From positions 372,001 through 436,000 of the forward strand of contig NZ_JBBCJO010000005.1 of NCBI RefSeq assembly GCF_037190085.1: a stretch of 64,000 nt of DNA, in the 5' to 3' direction. A program made the translations under genes and the position numbers. The stretch comes from Gemmatimonas aurantiaca. Lineage in GTDB: Bacteria; Gemmatimonadota; Gemmatimonadetes; Gemmatimonadales; Gemmatimonadaceae. Each line of letters opens with the position of its first letter. The stretch's first letter is position 1. The notes beneath the pieces were generated by a model. That model did no database searches, was not told the DNA's origin, and saw only the letters and a program-made list of their open reading frames with translations. Below, one piece after another: positions 37,787-50,247 of the stretch.

Positions 37787-38707
37787 TCAGAACAACCGAC
37801 GGCCTCCGGCGAGGATTTCGTTGAGGGCTTCCTGGAAATAGGGTGCCCCTTCGGCGGACTCACGTCCCACCTGTTCGACGTATTCCTCGTAGCTCTTCTT
37901 GATCTCTTCCCGGAAGAGCTGCCGGAGCGTGCCGTCGCGCAGCCCCTCTTCGCGCTTCTGCGGATGATAGGCCACGAGATCGGACACCAGCGCGCGGGCC
38001 AGCCGACGGGCGCGCTGCGCGGGATCGGCACGCAGGAACGGGTTGATCGGACGGCGGCCTTCGGCGGGGGTTCCCGGGGAACTTCCCGCCGGGGCCCCCG
38101 TGGGGACGATGCCCGTGGCCACCGGCGTGGGCGTCCGGGGAGCGACAGGGGCCTGGGGAAGCGCTGGCGTCCGGAGCGGGGTGACGCGCGCGGCCGGCAG
38201 GGCGCCCGGTGCCGCAGGTGCGGCGTGGGCGGCCGCGGCAACGGGCGTTCCCCGCAGAGGCGTGGCCCGAACGGGAGACGCTCCGGCCGGTGTGGGCTGT
38301 GCTGGAGCGGCCATCGGAGCCTTCACGGCGGGCGCCGCTGCGATGGGTGTTGCCACGCTTCGTGCGGCCATCGGTGTCGCTCCGGACGCCACGTGTGCTC
38401 CAGGGGCTGACACGGCCGGCGCGGGCCGAGCCGGTGTCGGACTGGCCGGCACCGCTCGCGCCGGTGTTGGCCGCACCCGTGAAACGGCGGGCATCGCCGC
38501 GGCAGTCACGGTCGAGGCAGCCTGCGCAGCCAACGATCCCGCCGCGATCGCCCCGGTGGCCACCGGGGTGACCGACACCGGCAGCGTACCGCCGGCGATG
38601 GCGATGATGCCGCCGCACACCGAGCAGCGTGCACGCACTCCGGTGGCGGGCACCTTGGCCGGGTCCACCCGGAACACCGACTGACATTCGGGACACGACA
38701 CCGTCAT
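37787..38707 (-). CDS. Zinc-ribbon protein with Pro/Ala-rich linker and conserved helical C-terminus
   Basis: A 306-residue protein in three parts. Residues 1-35 are an MJ0042-type zinc ribbon (C5, C8, C28, C31 in CPECQ and CSVCGG). Residues about 45-220 are a low-complexity linker of Ala, Pro, Thr and Val with repeated PTPAR-like units. Residues about 225-306 look like a folded helical domain (RRLARALVSDLVAYHPQKRE, EEIKKSYEEYVEQVG, EALNEILAGGRRLF). There is no signal peptide or membrane span. The function is unknown. The start overlaps the GGDDF protein's stop (ATGA), so the two are translationally coupled. The same three-part plan occurs in myxobacterial and other regulatory proteins. Confidence 0.85.
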   Translation of the reverse strand: MTVSCPECQSVFRVDPAKVPATGVRARCSVCGGIIAIAGGTLPVSVTPVATGAIAAGSLAAQAASTVTAAAMPAVSRVRPTPARAVPASPTPARPAPAVSAPGAHVASGATPMAARSVATPIAAAPAVKAPMAAPAQPTPAGASPVRATPLRGTPVAAAAHAAPAAPGALPAARVTPLRTPALPQAPVAPRTPTPVATGIVPTGAPAGSSPGTPAEGRRPINPFLRADPAQRARRLARALVSDLVAYHPQKREEGLRDGTLRQLFREEIKKSYEEYVEQVGRESAEGAPYFQEALNEILAGGRRLF

Positions 38708-39819
38708 GACGCCTCCCCGGCGGCCCGTGCCGTCTCACGCGCGTCATCCAGCCGCGCGTGTTCGACCGCACCACTGGCCGTGGTCGGTGTGCTCTCGTCA
38801 CGACGCCGGTCCACGGCCCATACCGATCCCGGCAGCGTCTTCGCGTAGCTCTTCATTTCCGTCGCCAACTCGCTGACCTCGATTGCCCGCGTGAAGTGGC
38901 GTCGCTGATTGGTCACCACACCCACCGACAGAGTCATCAGCGGGACGCGGTGCAGCTGGCCACGGCGATCCTTCCCGAAGAAATATCCCACGCGGCGATC
39001 CTGCTCGGAATACTGCCACGGCACCAGTTCGTCGAAGACGTGCACGATTTCGTCGCAGACCCGCGGCACGGCCGCCAGGGGAATGGTGAACAGGAAGTCG
39101 TCGCCGCCGATGTGGCCCACGAATCCCTCCGTGCCGCAGAGCCCCTTCACCACATCGTGCAGAATGCGGGCGAGCAGCCGGATCACCTGATCACCATGAT
39201 GATAACCGTAGCGATCGTTGAATTCCTTGAAATGATCCAGGTCGGCGTAACAGGCCGCGAACTTCTCGCCCGATTCCACCCTCCGGCTCAATTCGGCACC
39301 GATCTCGCGGGCGCCGGGCAGACGGGTGGACGGATGCACGTCGGTGTCCCGATCGCTGCGGTGCAGCATGGCCGAGAGCCGCGCCACGGCCTCCACTTCG
39401 TCGACGCCGCTGCGGAGCACTTCGTCGGCACCGGCCGCAAACGCGTCCGCGAAGGCGTCGGACGGCACCACCACGAGCACGGGCACGATGCCGGTGTAGG
39501 GATCACGTTTGAGGCGTTCACAGACCTGCAGCGCGGTCGTGGTCCACGGGCCGGATACCGTCATGGCCGTGCCCTGCTCCGTCTGACCCACGTCGGGCTG
39601 GCGCGCGTCGATGATGATGAGACGGGGACGATCCTTGAGCGCCGTGGTGATCACCGTTTCGGGGCTGTCCGTGACCAGGCGTTCACCGGGGAATGTCGTC
39701 CACCACGACGCCAGCCACGCGGGGTCCGGAAGCCCCGGTGACAGGTGCATCGCACTCTGTTCGATGGTGGTGGTGATCATCCGTGAATCGGCAAGGATCG
39801 ACAAGGGTACGGCGTCCAT
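38704..39819 (-). CDS. Receiver-like and GGDEF-type domain protein
   Basis: A 371-residue cytosolic signalling protein. A receiver-like N-terminal domain (about 45-155) has the phosphoacceptor-like Asp71 in LIIIDARQPD and GADEVL. The GGDEF-type domain (about 165-350) has DLDHFKEFND at 193-202 and GGDDF at 238-242. The canonical fourth residue is Glu, so GGDDF may lower or abolish diguanylate cyclase activity; an RxxD inhibitory site is not evident. ATG at 39819 is chosen, after a GGAGGGAGG ribosome site; upstream in-frame codons lack support. It is coupled to the zinc-ribbon protein by a 4-bp overlap. Confidence 0.88.
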   Translation of the reverse strand: MDAVPLSILADSRMITTTIEQSAMHLSPGLPDPAWLASWWTTFPGERLVTDSPETVITTALKDRPRLIIIDARQPDVGQTEQGTAMTVSGPWTTTALQVCERLKRDPYTGIVPVLVVVPSDAFADAFAAGADEVLRSGVDEVEAVARLSAMLHRSDRDTDVHPSTRLPGAREIGAELSRRVESGEKFAACYADLDHFKEFNDRYGYHHGDQVIRLLARILHDVVKGLCGTEGFVGHIGGDDFLFTIPLAAVPRVCDEIVHVFDELVPWQYSEQDRRVGYFFGKDRRGQLHRVPLMTLSVGVVTNQRRHFTRAIEVSELATEMKSYAKTLPGSVWAVDRRRDESTPTTASGAVEHARLDDARETARAAGEAS

Positions 39820-39986
39820 CTGGCCTCCCTCCTCACGTCCGACCGCGTGTCGGCAACGTGGGATGAAGAGATGATGGCTCAACCCTCTGACGATCAACTT
39901 CGCGGGCAGGGCACGGCGTGCGCTGCGTCACAGAACGTGACGGGCCGGACCGTTTCCGGGCCGGCAGGATTCGTATCGATGCCGTC

Positions 39987-40024
39987 TCAGGGCCGCTTCA
40001 GGGCCGCTTCAGGGCCGCTTCAGG
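39987..40024. repeat. Three perfect 11-bp tandem repeats
   Basis: TCAGGGCCGCT occurs three times in a row at 39987-40019, followed by a partial copy TCAGG. The array lies in the 259-bp gap between the GGDDF protein and the exported protein, 168 bp upstream of the GGDDF start. I see no gene in this gap. Confidence 0.85.
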
Positions 40025-40078
40025 TCGCGTCAGCGCCGGCTCACGCCGTCAGCGCTCCTGCCCACTCCTCGCCGCGCC

Positions 40079-41065
40079 TCAGCGCGAGCCGCCCACCTGC
40101 ACGCCGGCGCGCCATTGGCCCTGGCGATGCAGCGGGTCACCGACCGGCTCGTAGCGTGCCTCGATCTTCTGCACCTGCAGCGGTCCCAACCCCGCTCCAC
40201 CAAAGCGCCGCACACGCACACTCACGTAGGCATCGATGAGCGACACCAGATGATTCACCACCAGCACGCCGGCGTAGTTCACCGCGCGTTGGTAGTTGCG
40301 GTTCGCACTGGCGATGGTGTTCTGATACGTGGTCTGCTCGAGCGTGGCATCGCGCCAGCTCCAGCGGAAGTCGTCGGGCACCGCCGTACGCTGATAGAAG
40401 GCGATGGCCTTCTGGTATTCACTGCTCGACCGGTCCGGCTCGACATTCGGATCACGCCAGTAGGTGTCCCGGGCATACCGCCAACGATTCCCATTGTAGG
40501 TGGACTCGTCGGTCTCGGGTTCGAACGCACCGCTCGGATTGCGATTGTAAGCGCCGCTCTCCGGGAAGTACTCCATGCGTTCGTAGTACTCCCACGGCCC
40601 CACCGCGAGGTTGCCACCGAACTGACGACGGGCGACGTCGACGGCGAGTTGCCGGTAGGTATTCCGATCCCGGTTGCCATCACGATGCGCGCCCAGATAC
40701 TGCAGCAGCAGATACCCCTCGGCGACCACGTAGGCCGCGCTCCGTTGTTGCTTGAGCGCGAACTGACCGGCTCCGGGCACGAGGCCCGACACGATGGGGG
40801 CCCACCACTGCGCGCGAAGATTCGACGGCTGGAGCTGAGCCTGAGCACCTCGTGCTCGGCCATGAGCGACCGTCGTGAGCGAGCCATCCCCTTCCGTCAT
40901 ATCGGTGTGCGGCGCGACACTGCCCATGGGACGCAGGGCCACCGGCTGCGGGAATTCGCCCGCCGCAGCCTTCGACACAACCACTGCTTGCGCGTGCAGC
41001 GGGGCCGCCGCCAGCAGAAATCCCCCACACGCCACGACCATCGTCCAGTGTCGTCGCACGTTCAA
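40079..41065 (-). CDS. Exported protein, DUF5683-like
   Basis: A 328-residue secreted or envelope protein of unknown function. A signal peptide (about 1-25) ends at PLHAQA. A hydrophobic PGAGQF segment (VSGLVPGAGQFALKQQRSAAYVVAEGYLLLQYLG, about 92-125) is followed by a hydrophilic YRN-rich region. A second hydrophobic segment near residue 265 reads NYAGVLVVNHLVSLIDAYVSVRV. The PGxGQ and NHLxSxxDAYVS pattern resembles DUF5683 proteins, which are envelope-associated. The start overlaps the PorV-like gene stop by 4 bp. A similar pattern recurs in the protein at 55950-56627. Confidence 0.78.
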   Translation of the reverse strand: MNVRRHWTMVVACGGFLLAAAPLHAQAVVVSKAAAGEFPQPVALRPMGSVAPHTDMTEGDGSLTTVAHGRARGAQAQLQPSNLRAQWWAPIVSGLVPGAGQFALKQQRSAAYVVAEGYLLLQYLGAHRDGNRDRNTYRQLAVDVARRQFGGNLAVGPWEYYERMEYFPESGAYNRNPSGAFEPETDESTYNGNRWRYARDTYWRDPNVEPDRSSSEYQKAIAFYQRTAVPDDFRWSWRDATLEQTTYQNTIASANRNYQRAVNYAGVLVVNHLVSLIDAYVSVRVRRFGGAGLGPLQVQKIEARYEPVGDPLHRQGQWRAGVQVGGSR

Positions 41066-42057
41066 AACCGCGCCCGGAGCATGACATAGGTGGGCGGACT
41101 CGAGAGATCGCGTGAGAAGGAGTCGAAGCGGCGCGCGATATCCAGACCGAACCCTCCACTGCGAAATCCAACGCCGATCGATGGTCCGGCCGTGAGATCG
41201 GAACCCGTCTTGTATCCGCCTTGCAGGAAGGCGATCTGGCGGTACCCCAACGTGACGCCTGCCCCAACGACCGCCTCGCCCATACTGTTGGTACTGAAAA
41301 AATCCGTCGCCAGCTCGAGGGAGGCGTTGTTTCGCTCGAGTGCGGCCAGCGGGACCTGCACCCGGGCACCCACCTGCACGAGGCGCGGCAGCGGGTCTGC
41401 CTGAGCGGCGTCCTTGACCTGCATATCCGGCCCGATATTGCGAATGGCCAACCCCAGCGAGACGGGGAGTTTTGTCGGTGTCAGATATTGCACACCAAGA
41501 TCGACGGCACTCGTCGACGCCTTCCTATCCGTCCAGGTCGGGCCGCAGTAGCCGGAACAGGGGTTTCGGAGCATGATGAATTTGTACGTCACCCCCGCAT
41601 TGAACCGCTTCCCCATCGGGCTGGCATACGATGCCGCGAGGATGTAGTTGTATACGCCCAACGTGCCGCCCGACGGCGACTCGGGATCGGGGCCCGTCTG
41701 GGGCACGCTGCCGAAGTCGACGATCGTTCCGGAGACCGCCAGCGTGCCGAGTACCTTCGACGGCACCGCCAGCGCAATCGTGTTCGCGTCGAACGCGAGG
41801 GACTGGGTGTTGTGCACGGCGATCTCCCGCTTGGGCAACCGCGCAAGCAGCGCCGGATTCCACCACATCGCCTCCGTGCCAAGCAAGGTATCGGCCACCG
41901 TGGCATCACCCTGCCCGATCGCGCGCGCCCCGGGCGGCATGTTGAGAAAGGCCACGCCTTCGTTCTGCGCCATCGCCCGGTCCGGCGCGAACGCGAAAAG
42001 CAACGCCCCCGCCATCGCGAAACGCAGATGACGCCACAGGCTTCCCTGCCTGCCCAT
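41062..42057 (-). CDS. PorV/PorQ-like outer-membrane protein
   Basis: A 331-residue outer-membrane beta-barrel candidate. A signal peptide covers about 1-31 (ending RAMAQNE). The FLNMPPGARAIGQGDATVAD N-terminus of the mature protein and NPALLARL resemble the PorV/PorQ family. Members work as shuttle or stabiliser proteins in type IX secretion, or are general envelope proteins. It ends in a barrel-like aromatic (RARF). ATG at 42057 is chosen; a GTG at 42072 overlapping the era stop would add 5 residues. It is co-transcribed with era and the exported protein. Confidence 0.82.
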   Translation of the reverse strand: MGRQGSLWRHLRFAMAGALLFAFAPDRAMAQNEGVAFLNMPPGARAIGQGDATVADTLLGTEAMWWNPALLARLPKREIAVHNTQSLAFDANTIALAVPSKVLGTLAVSGTIVDFGSVPQTGPDPESPSGGTLGVYNYILAASYASPMGKRFNAGVTYKFIMLRNPCSGYCGPTWTDRKASTSAVDLGVQYLTPTKLPVSLGLAIRNIGPDMQVKDAAQADPLPRLVQVGARVQVPLAALERNNASLELATDFFSTNSMGEAVVGAGVTLGYRQIAFLQGGYKTGSDLTAGPSIGVGFRSGGFGLDIARRFDSFSRDLSSPPTYVMLRARF

Positions 42058-42068
42058 TCGTGCGCAGC

Positions 42069-42968
42069 TCACGCGCGCGTGTTCGGGTCGCCGTAACCGA
42101 GCCGCATGACGGCCGCACGATTGCGGCGCCAATTCGGCAACACCTTGACCCAGAGGTCGAGGTACACGGACTGACCGAGGAAGCGCTCGATCTTCTCGCG
42201 CGCCACCCGTCCGAGCTTCTTGATCTGCTGCCCGTTCGCTCCGATCACGATGCGTTTCTGGCTGTCACGTTCGACATGCAGGACCGCACGAATGTACAGC
42301 GGTGAACTCCCTTCGCGGAACTCCTCGATTTCACACGCCAGCGCATGCGGCAGTTCATCGCCCAGTTGTTCGAGGGCGGTCTCGCGCACGAACTCGGCGC
42401 AGAAAAACCGGGTGGGCTGCGTGGAGAGCTCGTCATCCGGATACAGATATGGGCTTTCCGGAAGCCGCTCGGCGATCGCCTGCACGAGGGCCTCGATCCC
42501 TTCTCCGGTGACGGCCGAGCAGAAGACGGCTTGGGGATGCAACACCCGCAGCGCATCGCGACGTTCGGCGTCGAGGAGATCGGCCTTGTTGAGCGCCAGC
42601 AGCACGGAGGCGCGGGGCGCCTGGTCGAGTTGTGCGGCTTCGGCGAAGGATGTGGGAATGGCCCGCGTCGCGTCGACGACATGCACCAGCACGTCCGCGT
42701 CGCGGACGGCGGCCAGTGCGGCGTTGCGCATGGCGCTGTGCAGCGTGTCGCGGGGCTCGAGCAGTCCGGGCGTATCGAGAATCACCATCTGGGCGTTGTC
42801 GGCGGTACGGATGCCGACGACGCGGTGGCGGGTGCTCTGCGCCTTGCTGGAGGTGATGGCGAGGCTTTCGCCGACCAGCCGATTGAGGAGGGAGGACTTC
42901 CCGGCATTGGGGAATCCTGCGACGGTGACGATACCGGCCCTGGTGGGAGCAGTCATGGGATCACTCAT
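42069..42968 (-). CDS. era: GTPase Era
   Basis: A small GTPase needed for 30S assembly and 16S rRNA 3'-end maturation. It has 299 residues, the usual length. G1 is GFPNAGKSSLLN, G3 DTPGL and G4 NKAD; a C-terminal KH domain ends with QSVYLDLWVKVLPNWRRNRAAVMRLGY. ATG at 42968 gives the family-length N-terminus; a second Met at 42956 is possible. The frame is open further upstream only into the rrn terminator. It lies 66 bp after the rrn terminator, so its transcription probably starts separately. Confidence 0.96.
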   Translation of the reverse strand: MSDPMTAPTRAGIVTVAGFPNAGKSSLLNRLVGESLAITSSKAQSTRHRVVGIRTADNAQMVILDTPGLLEPRDTLHSAMRNAALAAVRDADVLVHVVDATRAIPTSFAEAAQLDQAPRASVLLALNKADLLDAERRDALRVLHPQAVFCSAVTGEGIEALVQAIAERLPESPYLYPDDELSTQPTRFFCAEFVRETALEQLGDELPHALACEIEEFREGSSPLYIRAVLHVERDSQKRIVIGANGQQIKKLGRVAREKIERFLGQSVYLDLWVKVLPNWRRNRAAVMRLGYGDPNTRA

Positions 42969-43033
42969 GGGGACTCGGTGTGCGCGCTCGGTGTGCACGC
43001 GATGAGCGGGATCGAGTGGCAGGTAACAATGAC

Positions 43034-43077
43034 GAAGCCCCCGCCACCGGGACAGTGTCCAGTGTGACGGGGGCTTC
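43034..43077 (-). terminator. rrn operon terminator
   Basis: A 14-bp stem GAAGCCCCCGTCAC/GTGGCGGGGGCTTC (one G-U) with an inner GGACA/GTCC pairing, 9 bp downstream of the 5S rRNA 3' end. The tail on the minus strand is T-rich but short (CGTCATTGTT). Confidence 0.75.
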
Positions 43078-43085
43078 AAAGGGTG

Positions 43086-43199
43086 CCGGCAACGGCCTAC
43101 TCTCCCGCGAGCTCTCGCCCGGAGTACCATCGGCGCTATCAGGCTTGACGACCGTGTTCGGGATGGGAACGGGTATGGCCCTGACGCTCTAGTTGCCAG
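43086..43199 (-). rRNA. rrf: 5S ribosomal RNA
   Basis: Minus-strand 114-nt RNA with a paired 5'/3' stem (CTGGCAAC and GTTGCCGG) and the conserved CCATCCCGAACACGG, CCGATGGTA and GGGAGAGTAGG stretches of 5S rRNA. It is the last gene of the operon. Ends are estimated from stem pairing, plus or minus a few bases. Confidence 0.95.
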
Positions 43200-43366
43200 C
43201 GAAACTTCAGTTGTCAAAATCGCTGTATGCGACTGCGTAGACGCAGCGCGAATGCAGCTGACAAACGGATGGGAGTGATCATGGGGCTTCGTCGCCGTGC
43301 GAGGCGATGCGAAGCATGACGTGCGTGTGCTCTGCGGGATTGCTTAACCATGGAAAAACCATGGGG

Positions 43367-46314
<2,948 letters not shown>

Positions 46315-46490
46315 TTTCCCAACTGTTCAAGCAAAGCACGCGCTTTCGAACGAGTGAGCGTTTACAGAAGCACGCCTTTCGACGTGCAATCGGTACTACG
46401 TCTCACTGAGGTTCTTCGTCCTAGCAGCAGTGCGCCCGGCCGATGGCCGCACACATCTGCTGTAGTACCCACGATCACTACCCACATCCG

Positions 46491-46503
46491 TTGTCAAACA
46501 GCA
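46491..46503 (-). promoter_or_regulatory. boxA-like antitermination element in the 16S-23S spacer
   Basis: TGCTGTTTGACAA on the minus strand matches the rrn boxA pattern TGCTCTTTAACAA at 11 of 13 bases. It is in the 310-bp spacer, which holds no tRNA. Confidence 0.6.
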
Positions 46504-46622
46504 TCGACCCTTTCGGATCGAAAGAATCGACAATCGTTGTTGAGATCGAGAATGTGCAGAGCGGACGACTTGCTCCGGGACTTTCGAACCGACGCCCGAA
46601 GGCCGTTCTACTCGTCGCTCCG

Positions 46623-48147
<1,525 letters not shown>

Positions 48148-48311
48148 TTAAAAACCTTGAAGGTTTCGATAGGCTCTTCGCATGATCCGACCGGATCAAC
48201 CGGTCGATCGAAACGCGAATCACAGAATCATCAGGTTGATCTCTCGCTGCAGCCCTGAAGAAGCCGCAGGTCATAGAGACCGCCCCGCACATCCGTCGAT
48301 CTCAACATCGA

Positions 48312-48324
48312 TTGTCAAACAGCG
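48312..48324 (-). promoter_or_regulatory. boxA-like antitermination element in the rrn leader
   Basis: CGCTGTTTGACAA on the minus strand, the same core (GCTGTTTGACAA) as the spacer copy at 46491-46503. It follows two leader hairpins at about 48340-48359 and 48382-48400. Confidence 0.6.
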
Positions 48325-48405
48325 AACCTGCTATGTTTTCGCAACCGCTTGCGGCTGCGTAACTTACATCTTTTTGTTTTGCCACCGTTTCGGCGGCAGT
48401 CTCTA

Positions 48406-48434
48406 AGCTTAACCTGCTGTCTTCGCTTCGTCAA
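48406..48434 (-). promoter_or_regulatory. rrn promoter
   Basis: TTGACG (48434-48429), a 17-base spacer, and TAAGCT (48411-48406) on the minus strand. An A-rich patch (GACAAAAGACACCGAAAG) lies just upstream as a possible UP element. It points to the 16S gene about 260 bp downstream. Confidence 0.78.
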
Positions 48435-49032
48435 GGCCTCGCTTTCGGTGTCTTTTGTCGCGACGTCAGTCGCACGCAACACACTTTCGAGACCCTCCGG
48501 ACCGCCGCGCAACTCGCGTCGCGTCGTGCATCGTCCGACGAAGGGGTGGCGAAGTTATGTGTTCAGGGTCAGGAGCGCAAGCCCCAATCGCGATCTTTTT
48601 CAGGGATCACCGCCCGCCTTTCGACAGGCCCCACCAACCACATCACCACACCGGAGACAGCAACGGCGGCCAGGGAACCCCTGCCGCCGCGGTCAGGTGG
48701 CCGAAGCCACCAAGAAGCATCACCGGGAATCGAACCCGATCACCACCGAGAGAAAACCGTGAAAGCCTCGAAGAGTTGAGATCCGTTCCAGCGAGCACCG
48801 AGATCGGCCTGCAGAACCACGACCAACAACACCAAACAGCCTTACCGACTTCACCAGCGTTTGCAGCCCGGCCCGAAGACCCGCCGCCATGCCATCGAAG
48901 CAGGACTCAATCGTGACACGATTGCGACCGCGTTTGCTCCGAGTCTCACTATTTAATCGGGCTGGCTTGGAAACACAAGGGGTGTTTCGAAACTTTTTAC
49001 CCGATCCGTCCGTGAAACTGGACGCCCTGCAG
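48435..49032. other. Non-coding gap between tRNA-Lys and the rrn promoter
   Basis: Nearly 600 bp without a credible gene. It contains a tRNA T-arm-like sequence at 48723-48738 (minus strand), a tetraloop hairpin at 48696-48711 (GGTGGC, TTCG, GCCACC), a 17-bp palindrome at 48908-48924, and a weak promoter-like pair TTGTGT-N17-TAAATA near 48945-48985, minus strand. See findings. Confidence 0.5.
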
Positions 49033-49104
49033 TGCACCCTCTAGGACTCGAACCTAGAACCTACTGATTAAGAGTCAGCTGCTCTACCATTGAGCTAAGG
49101 GTGC
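49033..49104 (-). tRNA. tRNA-Lys (anticodon CTT)
   Basis: Acceptor GCACCCT/AGGGTGC, D-arm GCTC...GAGC, anticodon loop CTCTTAA (CTT, reads AAG), T-loop TTCGAGT. The discriminator is A; CCA is not encoded. First of three tRNAs upstream of the rrn operon, in the same direction. Confidence 0.95.
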
Positions 49105-49140
49105 ATGACTCGCGTGTATCCGAGACTTCGACCAACCCAG

Positions 49141-49214
49141 CGCGCCAGGAGGGATTCGAACCCCCGACCAACAGCTTAGAAGGCTGCCGCTCTATCCATC
49201 TGAGCTACTGGCGC
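49141..49214 (-). tRNA. tRNA-Arg (anticodon TCT)
   Basis: Acceptor GCGCCAG/CTGGCGC, anticodon loop CTTCTAA (TCT, reads AGA/AGG), T-loop TTCGAAT. Discriminator G, CCA not encoded. Together with tRNA-Arg(CCT) at 1107 it reads AGR arginine codons. Confidence 0.95.
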
Positions 49215-49392
49215 CTACCCGTCGCAACTGGTCACCCTCCCGGGCACCTTGCCACCCTGCCGAAGCAGGCCCTGCTCCGCTCGCATGAAATCGAACGGTC
49301 CCACCTGCCAGCCGATCGCCGCAGATACCCCGGCGTTCCACCGGCACCGCATGGATCCACCGATTCGACACCACGCCTACGACACCAACGGA

Positions 49393-49466
49393 TCGGGGCG
49401 GCCGGATTCGAACCGGCGACCTCCTGCTCCCAAAGCAGGCGCGATACCGGGCTACGCTACGCCCCG
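49393..49466 (-). tRNA. tRNA-Pro (anticodon TGG)
   Basis: Acceptor CGGGGCG/CGCCCCG, anticodon loop TTTGGGA (TGG, reads CCN), T-loop TTCGAAT. Discriminator A, CCA not encoded. It lies 42 bp after the RdgB-type gene. Confidence 0.95.
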
Positions 49467-49508
49467 TACATCAGGAGCCGCGCAGTATACCTTCGCACCC
49501 CGGTCAGG

Positions 49509-50237
49509 TCAACGGGGGTGCCGCACCGGCTTCGCAGCGCCTGCTCCCAACCGGGCCCGCACCTCCGCCAACAGCGCCCGGAAGGCCGCGCCCCGATGAC
49601 TCACGGCCGCCTTCTCCTCCCGGGTGACTTCCGCGAACGTGCGCCCGCCCAGTGGGGTCGACGCGAACCAGGGATCGTAGCCAAAACCACCCACCCCCCG
49701 CGGCGTCCGCAGAATGGTGCCCGCGCTTTCGCCGATCGTGGTGAAGCCGGTGACACGGCGGCCCGCCTCGCCTTCATGGCCTGGCACTCCCGCCGGCCAG
49801 GCGCAGGCCGCGGCACAGACATAGTGCGCGGTCCGTTCCGGACGGCCCCGCGCAGCCGCGTCCTCGAGTGCCGCCAGCAGCAGCCGGTTGTTCTCGGCAT
49901 CCAGCGCCTCACCCTCGAGATCGGTGCGCCCACTCCAGCGTTTGCTGTGCACCCCGGGACGCCCGTCGAGCGCGTCCACGCACAACCCGGAATCGTCGGC
50001 GAGCACCACCCGTCCACTGCGCTCGGCGAACCAGCGCGCCTTGGCGAGCGCGTTTTCCGCGAAGGTGGCGTGCACTTCGAGCCGCTCCTCCTCGGGCGAC
50101 TCCGCCAGGCCCGCATCGGTCAGCGTCTCCGCGGCGATGCCGGCCTCCACCAGCAACGCCGACAGTTCATGCAACTTGCCCGCACTGCGCGTGGCCAGCA
50201 GCACGGGGCGTGTGTGGTTCAACAGCGCATCGCTCAT
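49509..50237 (-). CDS. rdgB: XTP/dITP pyrophosphatase (RdgB/HAM1 family)
   Basis: A cytosolic house-cleaning enzyme hydrolysing non-canonical purine nucleotides (XTP, dITP). It has 242 residues, about 40 more than usual, from a small N-terminal lead and an insert. ATRSAGKLHEL near the start binds the triphosphate, and LADDSGLCVDAL (about 79-90) and GGFGYDPWF are the family motifs; the C-terminal SHRGAAFRAL is conserved. ATG at 50237 is the start. It lies 10 bp downstream of rph, and rph-rdgB is a common pair. Confidence 0.94.
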   Translation of the reverse strand: MSDALLNHTRPVLLATRSAGKLHELSALLVEAGIAAETLTDAGLAESPEEERLEVHATFAENALAKARWFAERSGRVVLADDSGLCVDALDGRPGVHSKRWSGRTDLEGEALDAENNRLLLAALEDAAARGRPERTAHYVCAAACAWPAGVPGHEGEAGRRVTGFTTIGESAGTILRTPRGVGGFGYDPWFASTPLGGRTFAEVTREEKAAVSHRGAAFRALLAEVRARLGAGAAKPVRHPR

Positions 50238-50247
50238 GGTGCATCGC

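Noticed and set aside
39987..40024. CRISPR array
   Set aside because: The repeats are 11 bp, adjoin without spacers and have no cas genes nearby.
48660..49032. A tmRNA gene ending in the T-arm-like sequence
   Set aside because: No alanine-like acceptor partner, no ALAA-type tag reading frame, and the needed 350-nt length would run into tRNA-Lys.
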